DNA of 64,000 nucleotides, taken from contig SVCA01000012.1 of NCBI GenBank assembly GCA_015058625.1, positions 27,724 through 91,723 on the forward strand, written 5' to 3'. The notes under the pieces are model-generated. The model had not been told where the DNA came from, searched no databases, and saw only the letters and a list, made by a program, of their open reading frames with translations. The stretch is from Pseudoselenomonas ruminantium (GTDB lineage Bacteria > Bacillota > Negativicutes > Selenomonadales > Selenomonadaceae). This document shows, piece after piece, positions 34,251 to 43,717 of the stretch. The position numbers were made by a program, and so were the translations under genes. Each line of letters opens with the position of its first letter. Positions within the stretch are counted from its first letter, which is position 1.

Positions 34251-35522
34251 TTGGATTACATCTATACGTTTATATTGTGGTTGGCAGAGTTTGTATTTTA
34301 CTATCCCATCCTGATGAGTATTGTGTGGATGGTGGGGGCTATTTATTTTTACTGGCGCAGGGAGCGGGGACGGGATATGAACCCGCCAAAGCTTGAACAC
34401 AAGCCGCTAGTATCGGTGTTTATTCCTGCGCATAATGAAGAAAGGGATATTGCCGATGCGGTACATTCTATTTTTGCCAACCGCTACAGCAATTTGGAAG
34501 TTATCGTTATTAATGATGCCAGCACGGACAGAACTCAGCAGGTACTTGAAGGACTTATGACCCAATATCCTGCATTGAAAGTCTTGCATATGGAAAAAAA
34601 TATGGGCAAAGCAAATGGTTTGAATCTGGCCTTTGCCATGAGCCATGGTGAAATTATCGTTACGTTGGATGCGGATTCCATGTTGGATGAGACGGCTATT
34701 GAGTGGGCAGTTTGGCATTTCAATAATTATCCCCGGGTGGGAGCGGTTACGGGAAATCCTCGGGTGAGAAATCGTACAAGCCTGTTAGCGAAAATTCAGA
34801 CGGCAGAATATGCCAGCGTCATTGGTTTGATCAAGCGTACGCAGCGTATTATAGGCAAGGTTATGACGGTGTCTGGTGTGGTGGCTGCCTGGCGGCGAAC
34901 CGCCATTGTTAATGCTGGTCTTTGGAGTAATACAGCCATTACGGATGATATCGAAATGACCTGGAAGATGGAAACTAAGTTTTGGGATGTACGCTATGAA
35001 CCTAATATGATTTGCTGGATGTTGGTGCCGGAAACCCTTAAGGGAATTTGGCAACAGAGAAAGCGTTGGGCTCAAGGCGGAATTGAGGTAATCCGTACTC
35101 ATATTGATGTATGGAAATACTGGAGGGAACGGCGGATTTGGCCGGTATACCTGGATTATTTTCTGGGGATTTTTTGGGCGTATTCTTTTGTTGTCTGTGG
35201 GATTTTGTGGATGCTTCGTTTTGGATTGGATATAACAGGCAGTGGTTATGCTGCCTATTTGCCGGAGTTGGGGAATCCATTAATCAGTTGGAAGGGGTCT
35301 GTCATTTCATTAATATGTCTGTTGCAGTTTGCTGTGAGTATTATGATAGATGCTCGCTATGATAAAACATTGCTTCGCAATTATTTTTGGGTGGTGTGGT
35401 ATCCAGTGGTGTATTGGATTTTCAATGCTTTGGCGGCAGTGGTGTCTACGCCTATTGGTTTGAAGAGAGACATGACTACAGCAGCTGTGTGGGTCAGTCC
35501 GGATAGGGGAATAAAGATATGA
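34251..35522 (+). CDS. pgaC: PgaC poly-beta-1,6-GlcNAc synthase
   Basis: Processive GT2 glycosyltransferase of 423 residues using UDP-GlcNAc at the inner membrane. Two N-terminal hydrophobic segments precede the catalytic domain. Motifs: SVFIPAHNEE, VINDASTDRT, LDADSM (DxD), TDDIEMTW (base) and QQRKRWAQGG (QxxRW). Several C-terminal helices follow. The start is a TTG at 34251, six bases behind AAGGAGG; the longer frame from 34233 would place the binding site inside the gene. PgaD overlaps its end by four bases. Confidence 0.95.
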   Translation: MDYIYTFILWLAEFVFYYPILMSIVWMVGAIYFYWRRERGRDMNPPKLEHKPLVSVFIPAHNEERDIADAVHSIFANRYSNLEVIVINDASTDRTQQVLEGLMTQYPALKVLHMEKNMGKANGLNLAFAMSHGEIIVTLDADSMLDETAIEWAVWHFNNYPRVGAVTGNPRVRNRTSLLAKIQTAEYASVIGLIKRTQRIIGKVMTVSGVVAAWRRTAIVNAGLWSNTAITDDIEMTWKMETKFWDVRYEPNMICWMLVPETLKGIWQQRKRWAQGGIEVIRTHIDVWKYWRERRIWPVYLDYFLGIFWAYSFVVCGILWMLRFGLDITGSGYAAYLPELGNPLISWKGSVISLICLLQFAVSIMIDARYDKTLLRNYFWVVWYPVVYWIFNALAAVVSTPIGLKRDMTTAAVWVSPDRGIKI

Positions 35523-35986
35523 TTGCAAATACGGAATATAAGGAATCGAAATGGGAACCTGTTTTTGAAGCTAAGGAAAGACAAAATTTTATCATTAGAG
35601 TTTTAGAACAAATAATAGCAATTTGTGCGACCATAGTTTTATGGATGTTTTTGTTGGTTGCATTTTATAATAAAATATATGTGGAAACGAATGCCAGCTT
35701 GGAGCATGTGGGAGAAATCCTGCTGACATTTTTTATATTGACAATTGCGGTGTTGGGGGGCTGGCAGTTTTATAATTGGTTCCGCTTTCATAACAAGGGG
35801 CGTCGCAAGGAATTCAAGCCGCAAAGTTTGGAAGAAGTGGGTATGCTGTATGGTATATCCTTGGGAAATATGGAACGTCTGCAGGAAATCCGTAACGTGG
35901 CGGTAGTGGAATTTAAGAATCATCGTTATTATTATTGCATTGATGGACAGGCTCCAATTGAGATTGGGATGTTGAGAAAAAAGTAA
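35519..35986 (+). CDS. pgaD: PgaD-like inner membrane subunit
   Basis: Protein of 155 residues with two transmembrane helices (about 28-50 and 65-87) and a soluble C-terminal tail, the layout of PgaD. Its N-terminus KESKWEPVFEAKERQ is short and cytoplasmic. PgaD supports PgaC activity and, in E. coli, is bound by c-di-GMP with PgaC. Low sequence conservation is normal for this family; the call rests on layout and on position as last gene of pgaABCD. A terminator follows within 20 bases. Confidence 0.85.
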   Translation: MIANTEYKESKWEPVFEAKERQNFIIRVLEQIIAICATIVLWMFLLVAFYNKIYVETNASLEHVGEILLTFFILTIAVLGGWQFYNWFRFHNKGRRKEFKPQSLEEVGMLYGISLGNMERLQEIRNVAVVEFKNHRYYYCIDGQAPIEIGMLRKK

Positions 35987-36004
35987 TTGAGAGTGTAATA
36001 GAAG

Positions 36005-36042
36005 AAAGGTCACAGTGGCTAGGGACCCATTGTGGCCTTTTT
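36005..36042 (+). terminator. Terminator of pga operon
   Basis: Stem AAGGTCACAGTGG / CCATTGTGGCCTT with loop CTAGGGAC, then TTTTT-type run. Confidence 0.85.
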
Positions 36043-36133
36043 GATGTACAGGCAGGAATTTTTCGGATAAAGGGAAAATTATCGTTTACGGCGAAACTAA
36101 AATGTAATAAGATATTATCCGGGAGTGTAAAGT

Positions 36134-38110
36134 ATGTTAAAAGAATGGAAGTTAAGCGCCGTTGTACCGGAGGCGGCTGATTTTGCCAGAGAACTGGGCG
36201 TGACCAGGAGTCTGGCCAATATATTATGGAATCGTGGTATCTGCACCCGGGAGGCTGCGGAAGTATTTTTGCAGCCGGAGAAGCAGGCCTTTTATGACCC
36301 ATTCCGGATGAAGGATATGGATAAGGCTGTGGCCCGGATTATCGAGGCCATAGATAATGAAGAGAAGATTGTGGTCTATGGGGACTATGACGTGGACGGC
36401 ATGACAGCCACCACTTTGCTGGTGCATAACCTCCGGGCTTTGGGGGCCAGCGTGGCTTTTTATATTCCCCATCGGGAAAAGGAAGGTTATGGCTTTAATC
36501 TGCCCGCCTTGCAGAGTATTGCCGACAGCGGTGTAAAGCTCTTGGTGTCCGTGGACTGCGGCATTGCTTCGGTGGATGATGTGGCGGCCATGGCAGGCAA
36601 GCTGGATATCATCGTGACGGACCATCATCTGCCGGGGGAAAATCTGCCGCCGGCGTTGGCGGTGGTCAATCCTCATCGTGAGGACTGCCCATACCCGGAT
36701 AAAAATCTGGCTGGTGTAGGCGTGGCCTTTAAGCTCTGTCAGGCTTTGTGGCAGGAAATGCACGGCCAAAGTTATGAGCAGGATTTGGAAATCGTGGCTC
36801 TGGGGACTGTTGCCGATATTGTGCCTCTGCTGGGAGAAAACCGCAAGATTGTGGCGGCAGGCCTCAAGAAAATGCGCAAATCCTCCTTTGTGGGGATGCG
36901 GGCATTGGTGAATGTTTCGGAAATCCGTGATGAGGAACTGAACACCGGGCATGTAGGCTTCCGGCTGGCACCCCGCCTCAATGCTGCGGGGCGTATCGGT
37001 TCAGCCCGCAAGGGTGTGGAACTTTTGCTCACCAAGGATGAGGCGGAAGCAGAATCGCTGGCTATGGAGCTGGATATGCTCAACAGTCAGCGGCAGAGTA
37101 TCGAACAGGAAATTCTGGCCAAGGCCGAGGCTGAACTTGTCGGTGTGGATGTGAATAATCTGCCGGCCATTGTGGTGGCGGGGGAGAAGTGGAATCCCGG
37201 TGTAATCGGCATTGTGGCTTCACGTCTGGTGGATAAATATTACAAACCGACGATTGTTTTCAGCAAGCAGGAGGACGGCGTCTGCAAGGGTTCCTGCCGC
37301 AGTATCGAAGGGCTGCATATGTACGAAGCCCTGAGTGCCTGCAAGGAACATATTTTGCAGTTTGGCGGCCATTCACAGGCAGCAGGTTTGTCGGTGAGCC
37401 TCGACCAGCTCGAAGATTTTAAGCAGGCATTTGCTCATGTGGCAGGGGCCACGCTGACCGCAAATGATTATGTGCCCAAGGTGAAGGTAGAAATGGAACT
37501 TCCGCCGGAGGAAATCACTTTTGAATTGGTGGATGAACTGGCGAAATTGGAGCCCTTTGGCATGGCTAATCCCAAGCCGCTTTTCGGTGTGCGGGGGATT
37601 CGCGGAATTTCGCCGCAGGCCATTGGCAAGGAAGGCCAGCATCTGCGCTTTCAGGTGGGAAGTCCGTCAGAGCCTCGCACAGCCCTGCTCTGGAATCGCA
37701 GTGATTATGTGGGCATCATCAACAGTGAAGTCATTGATATGGTGTACAGTCCTGCTGTTAACGAATGGCAGGGCAGCCGCAGTCTCCAGTGCATGGTGGA
37801 CAGCATTGCCCCGGCTGACGGGGAACGGATTTTCCCGGAGCGCGAACAGCTGGTTGATATTTATAAGTTCCTTTATCAGATTCAGCAGAACGAGGATTAT
37901 ATTCCCTACACTGCCGAGCAGCTTACGGTGGATTTCTGCAAGCGTGGGAGTCATATTTCCCTCTATACCATGAGTCTGGGCTTGAGGATTTTCCAAGAAC
38001 TCAATCTTTTGCGCATGGATTTGCAGGAGAATTGTTATTACCTGCCTAAGGCCAGCGGCCGCATGGAATTAGAAAGTTCGCCGACCTATCGGAATGGGCG
38101 GAACCGCTAA
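36134..38110 (+). CDS. recJ: Single-stranded-DNA-specific exonuclease RecJ
   Basis: 5'-3' single-strand DNA exonuclease of 658 residues, acting in recombination, base excision and mismatch repair. DHH-family motifs are intact: VVYGDYDVDGMTATTLL, SVDCGIA, IIVTDHHLPG and LAGVGVAFKLCQAL. The DHHA1 domain with FGGHSQAAGLSV follows, then an OB-type domain and a C-terminal tail of about 110 residues. It forms a tight group with rel (18 bases apart). Confidence 0.95.
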   Translation: MLKEWKLSAVVPEAADFARELGVTRSLANILWNRGICTREAAEVFLQPEKQAFYDPFRMKDMDKAVARIIEAIDNEEKIVVYGDYDVDGMTATTLLVHNLRALGASVAFYIPHREKEGYGFNLPALQSIADSGVKLLVSVDCGIASVDDVAAMAGKLDIIVTDHHLPGENLPPALAVVNPHREDCPYPDKNLAGVGVAFKLCQALWQEMHGQSYEQDLEIVALGTVADIVPLLGENRKIVAAGLKKMRKSSFVGMRALVNVSEIRDEELNTGHVGFRLAPRLNAAGRIGSARKGVELLLTKDEAEAESLAMELDMLNSQRQSIEQEILAKAEAELVGVDVNNLPAIVVAGEKWNPGVIGIVASRLVDKYYKPTIVFSKQEDGVCKGSCRSIEGLHMYEALSACKEHILQFGGHSQAAGLSVSLDQLEDFKQAFAHVAGATLTANDYVPKVKVEMELPPEEITFELVDELAKLEPFGMANPKPLFGVRGIRGISPQAIGKEGQHLRFQVGSPSEPRTALLWNRSDYVGIINSEVIDMVYSPAVNEWQGSRSLQCMVDSIAPADGERIFPEREQLVDIYKFLYQIQQNEDYIPYTAEQLTVDFCKRGSHISLYTMSLGLRIFQELNLLRMDLQENCYYLPKASGRMELESSPTYRNGRNR

Positions 38111-38128
38111 GGAAGGAGAAGTGGCATT

Positions 38129-40351
38129 ATGAATGATAAAGATAAAGCACCAGTGACCATAGAATCCATACTTGAGGCGGTAAAGGGCTACGAGCCGCGG
38201 GCAGATATTGCGCTGATTCAGAAAGCCTATGATTTGGCGGCTGCTGCCCATAAAGGGCAGGTGCGGGTGTCTGGGGAGGAATACATCATTCATCCCTTGC
38301 ATGTGGCGGAAATCCTCACGGAACTGCATATTGATGATGTGACCATCAGCGCAGCGCTTCTGCATGATGTGGTGGAGGATACCATCTACACCAAGGAGCA
38401 GATTGCGGAGATGTTCGGCGAAGAAGTGGCCATGATTGTGGATGGTGTGACGAAGCTGGGCCGCATTAAGTACAAGTCCAAGGAAGAAGTCCAGCTGGAA
38501 AACTACCGCAAACTGTTCCTGGCCATGGCCAAGGATATCCGCGTCATCATGGTGAAGCTGGCTGACCGTCTGCATAATATGCGCACGCTCAAATACATGC
38601 GGGAGGACAAGCAGAAGCGTATTGCCAAGGAAACCATTGAAATCTATGCGCCGCTGGCGAACCGTTTGGGTATTTCCAATATCAAATGGGAGCTTGAGGA
38701 CCTCTGTCTGCGCTATCTGGAACCGGAAAAATACTACGATTTGGTGGAAAACGTCAAGCAGAAGCGCAAGGAGCGGCAGGCGTTTATCGACACCGCCATT
38801 GAGCAGATTGAAAATAAAATCAAAGAGTCCAATATCAAGGCCGAAATCAAAGGCCGCGCCAAGCACTTTTACAGCATTTATAAAAAGATGCTGCGGGACA
38901 AGAAGGATATCAGTGAAATCTATGACCTGTCGGCCATCCGCGTATTGGTGGAATCCGTGCGGGACTGTTATGGAGTGCTCGGTGTAATCCATGCCATGTG
39001 GAAGCCGATTCCGGGGCGGTTCAAGGACTATATCGCCATGCCGAAGTCTAACGGCTATCAGTCCCTGCATACCACGGTGATGACCCGCGGTTATCCGCTG
39101 GAAATTCAGATTCGCACCTTTCATATGCATGAGGTGTCGGAGTTCGGTGTCGCGGCACATTGGAAGTACAAGGAAAATGGCAAGGGCTCGACGGCGGGCG
39201 GCGCCATGGACCAGAAGATGAACTGGCTGCGGCAGATGGTGAGCCTCCAGCAGGAACTCAGCGACCCCAAGGAATATTTTGAAGCCCTTAAGGTGGATAT
39301 TTTCTCGGATGAGGTCTTTGTCTTTACGCCGAAGGGCGATGTGGTGGATTTGCCCAAGGGCTCCATCCCCATCGACTTTGCCTACCGCATTCATACGGAA
39401 GTCGGCCATCATTGCGTAGGGGCCAAGGTAAACGGCAAGCTGGTGCCGCTGGAGCATAAGCTCAAAAACGGCGATATCGTGTCGATTGTCACCAACAAGG
39501 CCAATAACGGCCCGTCCCGCGACTGGCTTAATATCGTGGCTTCTTCGGAAACCCGCAGCAAAATCCGCTCCTGGTTCAAGAAGGAACGGCGCGAGGAAAA
39601 TATCGAGCGCGGCATGGAACTTATCCGTGAGGAGGCTAAGCGCTTAGGTTATGCGCCTAAGGAACTCCTGAAGGATGGCCGCCTGCTCGAAGTGGCCAAG
39701 AAGCTCAACATTTTGAGCGAGGATGATTTGCTGGCGGCTGTAGGCTATGGCGGTTTGGCTGTTCATGGCATTTTGACCCGCCTGGTGGAATTCCATAAGG
39801 AAGACATCAAGGAAAAGACGCCGCTGGATGTAACCCAGATGTTGTCGGCTTTGAAGCGTCCGGCAAGCGGCGGCCGCAAGAGCAAATCAAGCCACGGCGT
39901 ATTGGTTGAGGGCGAAAGCGGTCTGATGGTGAGACTCGCCCGCTGCTGCAATCCTATCCCCGGCGACCCCATCACGGGTTATGTAACCCGTGGACGCGGT
40001 GTGTCGGTTCACCGCACGGACTGCCCCAATGTGCTCATGGATACGGATTTGACCCGTATGATTGAGGTGAGCTGGGATGTGGGCCTTGATAAGCAGTACA
40101 AGGTGGAACTGGAAATTGTCTGCAATGACCGCAGTGGTATTCTGGCCAATGTGCTGTCGGTGCCTACGGAAATGAAGATTAACATTCACAGCATTAACGC
40201 CAACCCAAATCGCAGTACCAAGACTTCTACCATCTACCTGGGACTCGATGTGAACAGCAATACCCAGGTGAAGCAGATTATCACCCGTCTGCGCCGGGTC
40301 AAGGACGTTTACAGCGTGGTGAGAAAAATGGGCAGCAATCCCAATATGTAG
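38129..40351 (+). CDS. rel: Bifunctional (p)ppGpp synthetase/hydrolase Rel
   Basis: Stringent-response enzyme of 740 residues. N-terminal HD hydrolase (HPLHVAEIL, ALLHDVVEDT, so the HDxxED site is kept). The synthetase domain has GRFKDYIAMPKSNGYQS, whose RxKD signature is that of bifunctional Rel/SpoT rather than RelA. TGS domain near residues 390-450, helical/zinc-finger-like segment with ARCCNPIPGDPI, and a C-terminal ACT domain (VELEIVCNDRSGILANV). Located between recJ and fur; a promoter lies directly behind it. Confidence 0.95.
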   Translation: MNDKDKAPVTIESILEAVKGYEPRADIALIQKAYDLAAAAHKGQVRVSGEEYIIHPLHVAEILTELHIDDVTISAALLHDVVEDTIYTKEQIAEMFGEEVAMIVDGVTKLGRIKYKSKEEVQLENYRKLFLAMAKDIRVIMVKLADRLHNMRTLKYMREDKQKRIAKETIEIYAPLANRLGISNIKWELEDLCLRYLEPEKYYDLVENVKQKRKERQAFIDTAIEQIENKIKESNIKAEIKGRAKHFYSIYKKMLRDKKDISEIYDLSAIRVLVESVRDCYGVLGVIHAMWKPIPGRFKDYIAMPKSNGYQSLHTTVMTRGYPLEIQIRTFHMHEVSEFGVAAHWKYKENGKGSTAGGAMDQKMNWLRQMVSLQQELSDPKEYFEALKVDIFSDEVFVFTPKGDVVDLPKGSIPIDFAYRIHTEVGHHCVGAKVNGKLVPLEHKLKNGDIVSIVTNKANNGPSRDWLNIVASSETRSKIRSWFKKERREENIERGMELIREEAKRLGYAPKELLKDGRLLEVAKKLNILSEDDLLAAVGYGGLAVHGILTRLVEFHKEDIKEKTPLDVTQMLSALKRPASGGRKSKSSHGVLVEGESGLMVRLARCCNPIPGDPITGYVTRGRGVSVHRTDCPNVLMDTDLTRMIEVSWDVGLDKQYKVELEIVCNDRSGILANVLSVPTEMKINIHSINANPNRSTKTSTIYLGLDVNSNTQVKQIITRLRRVKDVYSVVRKMGSNPNM

Positions 40352-40352
40352 T

Positions 40353-40381
40353 TTGTCATAAAATACTTTTTCTGCTATAAT
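40353..40381 (+). promoter_or_regulatory. Predicted promoter of fur-hemZ-hisS-aspS group
   Basis: TTGTCA (40353-40358), 17-base spacer, perfect TATAAT (40376-40381), 86 bases ahead of the fur start. It overlaps the end of rel. Confidence 0.75.
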
Positions 40382-40466
40382 GGATATATTTGATTTAAGA
40401 AGTCAAACTGTGTGTTATAAGACGGAGAACATGACGCGTTATTAGATAAATGAAAGGGTAGGTTTT

Positions 40467-40919
40467 ATGGCACAGACATTTACCATGGACGATTTGAAAC
40501 AGCGCTTGCAGGCTCGCCAGCATAAGATGACGCCCCAGCGTCAGACGGTACTGCAGGTGTTCCTTGACCATCCCGGTGAGCATCTTTCCGCAGAGGATGT
40601 GTATGGCATTCTGCGGCAGGGCAGCTCGGAAATCGGTCTGGCTACGGTTTACCGCAGTCTGGAACTGCTGTCGGATTTGGAAATTCTGCAGAAGATGGAG
40701 TTCGGCGACGGCTGCAGCCGTTATGAGGTCAATACCACGAATCCTTTTGAACACCATCATCATCACCTTATCTGCACGACCTGCGGCAAGGTGACGGAGT
40801 TTGAGGATGATTTGCTCGATGAGCTGGAAGCCGATATTCAGCAGAAGATGGGCTTTCATGTGCTCAATCATCAGGTGAAATTCTACGGTACATGCAAGGA
40901 GTGCCAAAAAGAAAATTGA
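40467..40919 (+). CDS. fur: Fur-family metal-responsive repressor
   Basis: Regulator of 150 residues. The N-terminal winged helix holds TPQRQTVLQVFLDHPGEHLSAEDVY in sequence and the recognition part GLATVYRSLELLSDL. The dimerisation domain carries the metal site HHHHHLICTTCGKV and the second pair CKECQ, so the structural zinc CxxC pairs are present. Fur, Zur or PerR identity cannot be settled; the His-rich site and the coupling to the haem gene hemZ suggest iron or peroxide sensing. Confidence 0.9.
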   Translation: MAQTFTMDDLKQRLQARQHKMTPQRQTVLQVFLDHPGEHLSAEDVYGILRQGSSEIGLATVYRSLELLSDLEILQKMEFGDGCSRYEVNTTNPFEHHHHHLICTTCGKVTEFEDDLLDELEADIQQKMGFHVLNHQVKFYGTCKECQKEN

Positions 40920-42433
40920 AGGTAAGAACCTTTACACTGAACTCGAAAAAAGAAATCATATCCAAGATTACCCGGGAAGTGCTGACTCTCTTTAAGGTGG
41001 AAGTCGTGGGCCGGGAAGGCGAGGCAGATTTTGCGCAGCTTTCTGTGGTCAATCACCGCTTGCCAGTAGAAGGCGAGCCGCGTGAAGGCGCGAAGGTCTG
41101 CATGGAAACCACGCTGATGCTCTTTGCAGAGGATGGCACGCTAAAAAGCTATACCCGCCGGGAATGTGGCAAAGAGGACGAGCTGGAGCGGGCGGCGGTA
41201 AACCGCACGATTAAGCTCAATCTCTACCGCATCTTCTGTGAGGAACTGGGCTATGCGCCTGCCCCTTGGGGAATTCTCCACGGGGTACGTCCCACGAAAA
41301 TCGTCCATCGCTGGATTGAATACGGCATGGATGAGGAGGGCATAGTGGCGCGCTTGATGACAGACTTTGCCTGCAGCGAGGAAAAGGCACGGATTATCAC
41401 GCCGATGGCCTTCCGTCAGCTGCCGTTCCTCAAGACCTCGGACGAAAAGACCATCAGTATTTATGTGGGGATTCCCTTCTGCCTGACCCGCTGTTTGTAT
41501 TGTTCCTTCCCGGCTAATGTTCTGCCGGGGCCGAAGAAACTCGCAGAATTTATGGCGGTGCTTAAAAAGGATATCGAAGGGGCAAAGGCGGCAGTAGCGG
41601 CGCATGGCTTAAAGGTTCAGAATATCTATGTGGGCGGCGGTACGCCGACGGCTCTGCCGGACGCAGAATTCCGCACGATGCTCGGCTGGGTCTGTGATGC
41701 CTTCTATCACGATAAACTAGCCGAGTTTACGGTGGAGGCAGGACGACCCGACAGCATTACACCGGGAAAGATTGCGGCTATGCGCGATTTCAAGGTCACG
41801 CGTGTCAGTGTCAATCCGCAGACCATGCAAGAGCGAACCTTGAAGGTTATCGGCCGCCAGCATACGCCGGAGGCGGTTACGGAAATGTACCATGCCCTGC
41901 GGGCGGCGGGCATTCCCCATATCAACATGGATTTGATTTTGGGCCTGCCTGGTGAGACGGCGGCCGATGTGGACGATACGCTTGCCAAGGTCACCGCGCT
42001 AAACCCGGACGATATCACCCTGCATGCGCTTGCGCTAAAACGCGGTTCCCGCCTCAAACTCATTATGGAAGAACGCCATGTGGACTTGCCGGGGGCTGAA
42101 GTTACCCGCAAGATGGCGGAAACAGCCATGGGCTATATGGAGCGTTTCGGCTATGAGCCTTATTATCTCTACCGTCAGGGCTATATGGCCGGTGATTTGG
42201 AAAATATTGGCTGCTGCCATAAAGGTGCCGAGGGGATGTACAACATCCAGATTATGGAGGAACATCAGACCATTATCGGCATTGGAGGCGCCGCCACGAG
42301 CAAGGTGGTTGACTTTAAGAATAAGCGCATGAAGTCCTCGTTCAACGCCAAGGATTTAGTGACCTACTTGCGCGATATTGATATTTACATCGAAAAACGG
42401 CGGGCTCTTTTGGATGAAGCCTGCGCAAATTAA
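40916..42433 (+). CDS. hemZ: HemZ-like radical SAM coproporphyrinogen III oxidase
   Basis: Radical SAM enzyme of about 505 residues in oxygen-independent haem synthesis, converting coproporphyrinogen III to protoporphyrinogen. The 4Fe-4S motif CLTRCLYCSF (CxxxCxxC) lies near residue 189, followed by VGGGTPTALPDAEF. The N-terminal ~180-residue extension is typical of HemZ rather than HemN. The start is uncertain: TTG at 40916 overlaps the fur stop (TTGA) and gives KVRTFTLN at the N-terminus, while an ATG at 40892 lies further inside fur without a binding site. Some members are now viewed as haem-related chaperones or methyltransferases, so the reaction is not certain. Confidence 0.85.
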   Translation: MKVRTFTLNSKKEIISKITREVLTLFKVEVVGREGEADFAQLSVVNHRLPVEGEPREGAKVCMETTLMLFAEDGTLKSYTRRECGKEDELERAAVNRTIKLNLYRIFCEELGYAPAPWGILHGVRPTKIVHRWIEYGMDEEGIVARLMTDFACSEEKARIITPMAFRQLPFLKTSDEKTISIYVGIPFCLTRCLYCSFPANVLPGPKKLAEFMAVLKKDIEGAKAAVAAHGLKVQNIYVGGGTPTALPDAEFRTMLGWVCDAFYHDKLAEFTVEAGRPDSITPGKIAAMRDFKVTRVSVNPQTMQERTLKVIGRQHTPEAVTEMYHALRAAGIPHINMDLILGLPGETAADVDDTLAKVTALNPDDITLHALALKRGSRLKLIMEERHVDLPGAEVTRKMAETAMGYMERFGYEPYYLYRQGYMAGDLENIGCCHKGAEGMYNIQIMEEHQTIIGIGGAATSKVVDFKNKRMKSSFNAKDLVTYLRDIDIYIEKRRALLDEACAN

Positions 42434-42451
42434 TTAGGGGGAGTAAGACGA

Positions 42452-43717
42452 ATGTTAACCAATGCCCCAAGAGGGACAAAGGATATATTGCCCGATACCG
42501 TCGGACAATGGACCTATGTGGAAGAAAAAATCCGTGACCTGTGCGCCCGTTATGGCTACAAGGAAATCCGTACGCCGATGTTTGAGCATACGGAACTTTT
42601 CCATCGCGGTATCGGCGAAGGTACGGATGTGGTGGACAAGGAAATGTACACCTTCACCGACAGAGGTGACCGCAGCATTACCCTGCGCCCGGAGAACACG
42701 GCTTCGGCGGTGCGTGCCTATCTGCAGAATAAGCTCTACGGTGACAGCAGTCTGGTAAAACTCTTTTACATCGGCTCCATGTTCCGCTATGACCGTCCGC
42801 AGGCAGGCCGCATGCGCGAATTCCATCAGTTCGGTGTCGAGGCTTTAGGCGAGTCCAATCCGGCAGTGGATGCCGAAATCATCATGCTGGCCATGGATTT
42901 ACTGGGCGGTCTGGGACTCAAAGACCTCAAACTGTCTTTGAATTCCGTAGGCTGTCCGAAATGCCGTCCGGTGTACCGCAAGGTATTGCAGGATTTCTTC
43001 CGCGACAAGCTCGAAGATTTGTGCGATGACTGCAAAGACCGCTTTGAGCGCAGCCCGCTGCGCATCCTCGACTGCAAGGCTGATGCCGATAAGCCCTATA
43101 TGGCTGACGCGCCGAAGATTACGGACTGCCTTTGCGAGGAATGTCAGGACCACTTCCACAAGGTACAGCATTTCCTGACGGAAGTTGGCGTGGAATTTGA
43201 ACTCGATGCCCGTCTCGTGCGCGGTTTGGATTATTACACCAAGACCGCTTTCGAGATTAAATATCCGCCCCTCGGTGCGCAGAGTGCCGTTGCAGGCGGC
43301 GGCCGCTATGATGGACTCATTGAGGAAATCGGCGGCAACCCGACTCCGGCTGTGGGCTTTGCCACGGGCTTGGAACGCGTGCTGTTGGCACTGGAGAAAC
43401 AGAATCTCCTGCCGGAAATGGACACGCAGACCGATGCGTTTGTGGTTGCTTTGGGCGAAGAAGCGCAGGGCGCAGCCTTTAAGCTCCTGACGAAACTGCG
43501 TCAGGCAGGGCTTAAAGCCGGTATGGACTATGCGGGCCGGAGCATGAAGGCCCAGATGAAACAGGCAAACAAGGCCAACGCCCGTTTTGCCCTGATCATC
43601 GGTGAAGATGAAGTCAAGGAAGCTTGCGTACAGCTCAAGGACATGGAAAAGAGCGAGCAGCAGAAAGTTTCTTTTGATAATATTGTAGAAAAGCTAAGTG
43701 CTGAGGTGAAAGGTTAA
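42452..43717 (+). CDS. hisS: Histidyl-tRNA synthetase
   Basis: Class II aminoacyl-tRNA synthetase of 421 residues. Motif 1 region (IRTPMFEHTELFHRGIGEGTD in sequence), motif 2 (MFRYDRPQAGRMREFHQFG) and the histidine-specific stretches RGLDYYTKTAFE and GGGRYDGL are present. The C-terminal anticodon-binding domain begins near residue 325. Its stop shares one base with the aspS start, so the two are coupled. No T-box leader precedes it. Confidence 0.97.
   Translation: MLTNAPRGTKDILPDTVGQWTYVEEKIRDLCARYGYKEIRTPMFEHTELFHRGIGEGTDVVDKEMYTFTDRGDRSITLRPENTASAVRAYLQNKLYGDSSLVKLFYIGSMFRYDRPQAGRMREFHQFGVEALGESNPAVDAEIIMLAMDLLGGLGLKDLKLSLNSVGCPKCRPVYRKVLQDFFRDKLEDLCDDCKDRFERSPLRILDCKADADKPYMADAPKITDCLCEECQDHFHKVQHFLTEVGVEFELDARLVRGLDYYTKTAFEIKYPPLGAQSAVAGGGRYDGLIEEIGGNPTPAVGFATGLERVLLALEKQNLLPEMDTQTDAFVVALGEEAQGAAFKLLTKLRQAGLKAGMDYAGRSMKAQMKQANKANARFALIIGEDEVKEACVQLKDMEKSEQQKVSFDNIVEKLSAEVKG

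Noticed and set aside
42434..42451. T-box leader for hisS-aspS
   Set aside because: The gap to hemZ is only 18 bases, with no room for a T-box.
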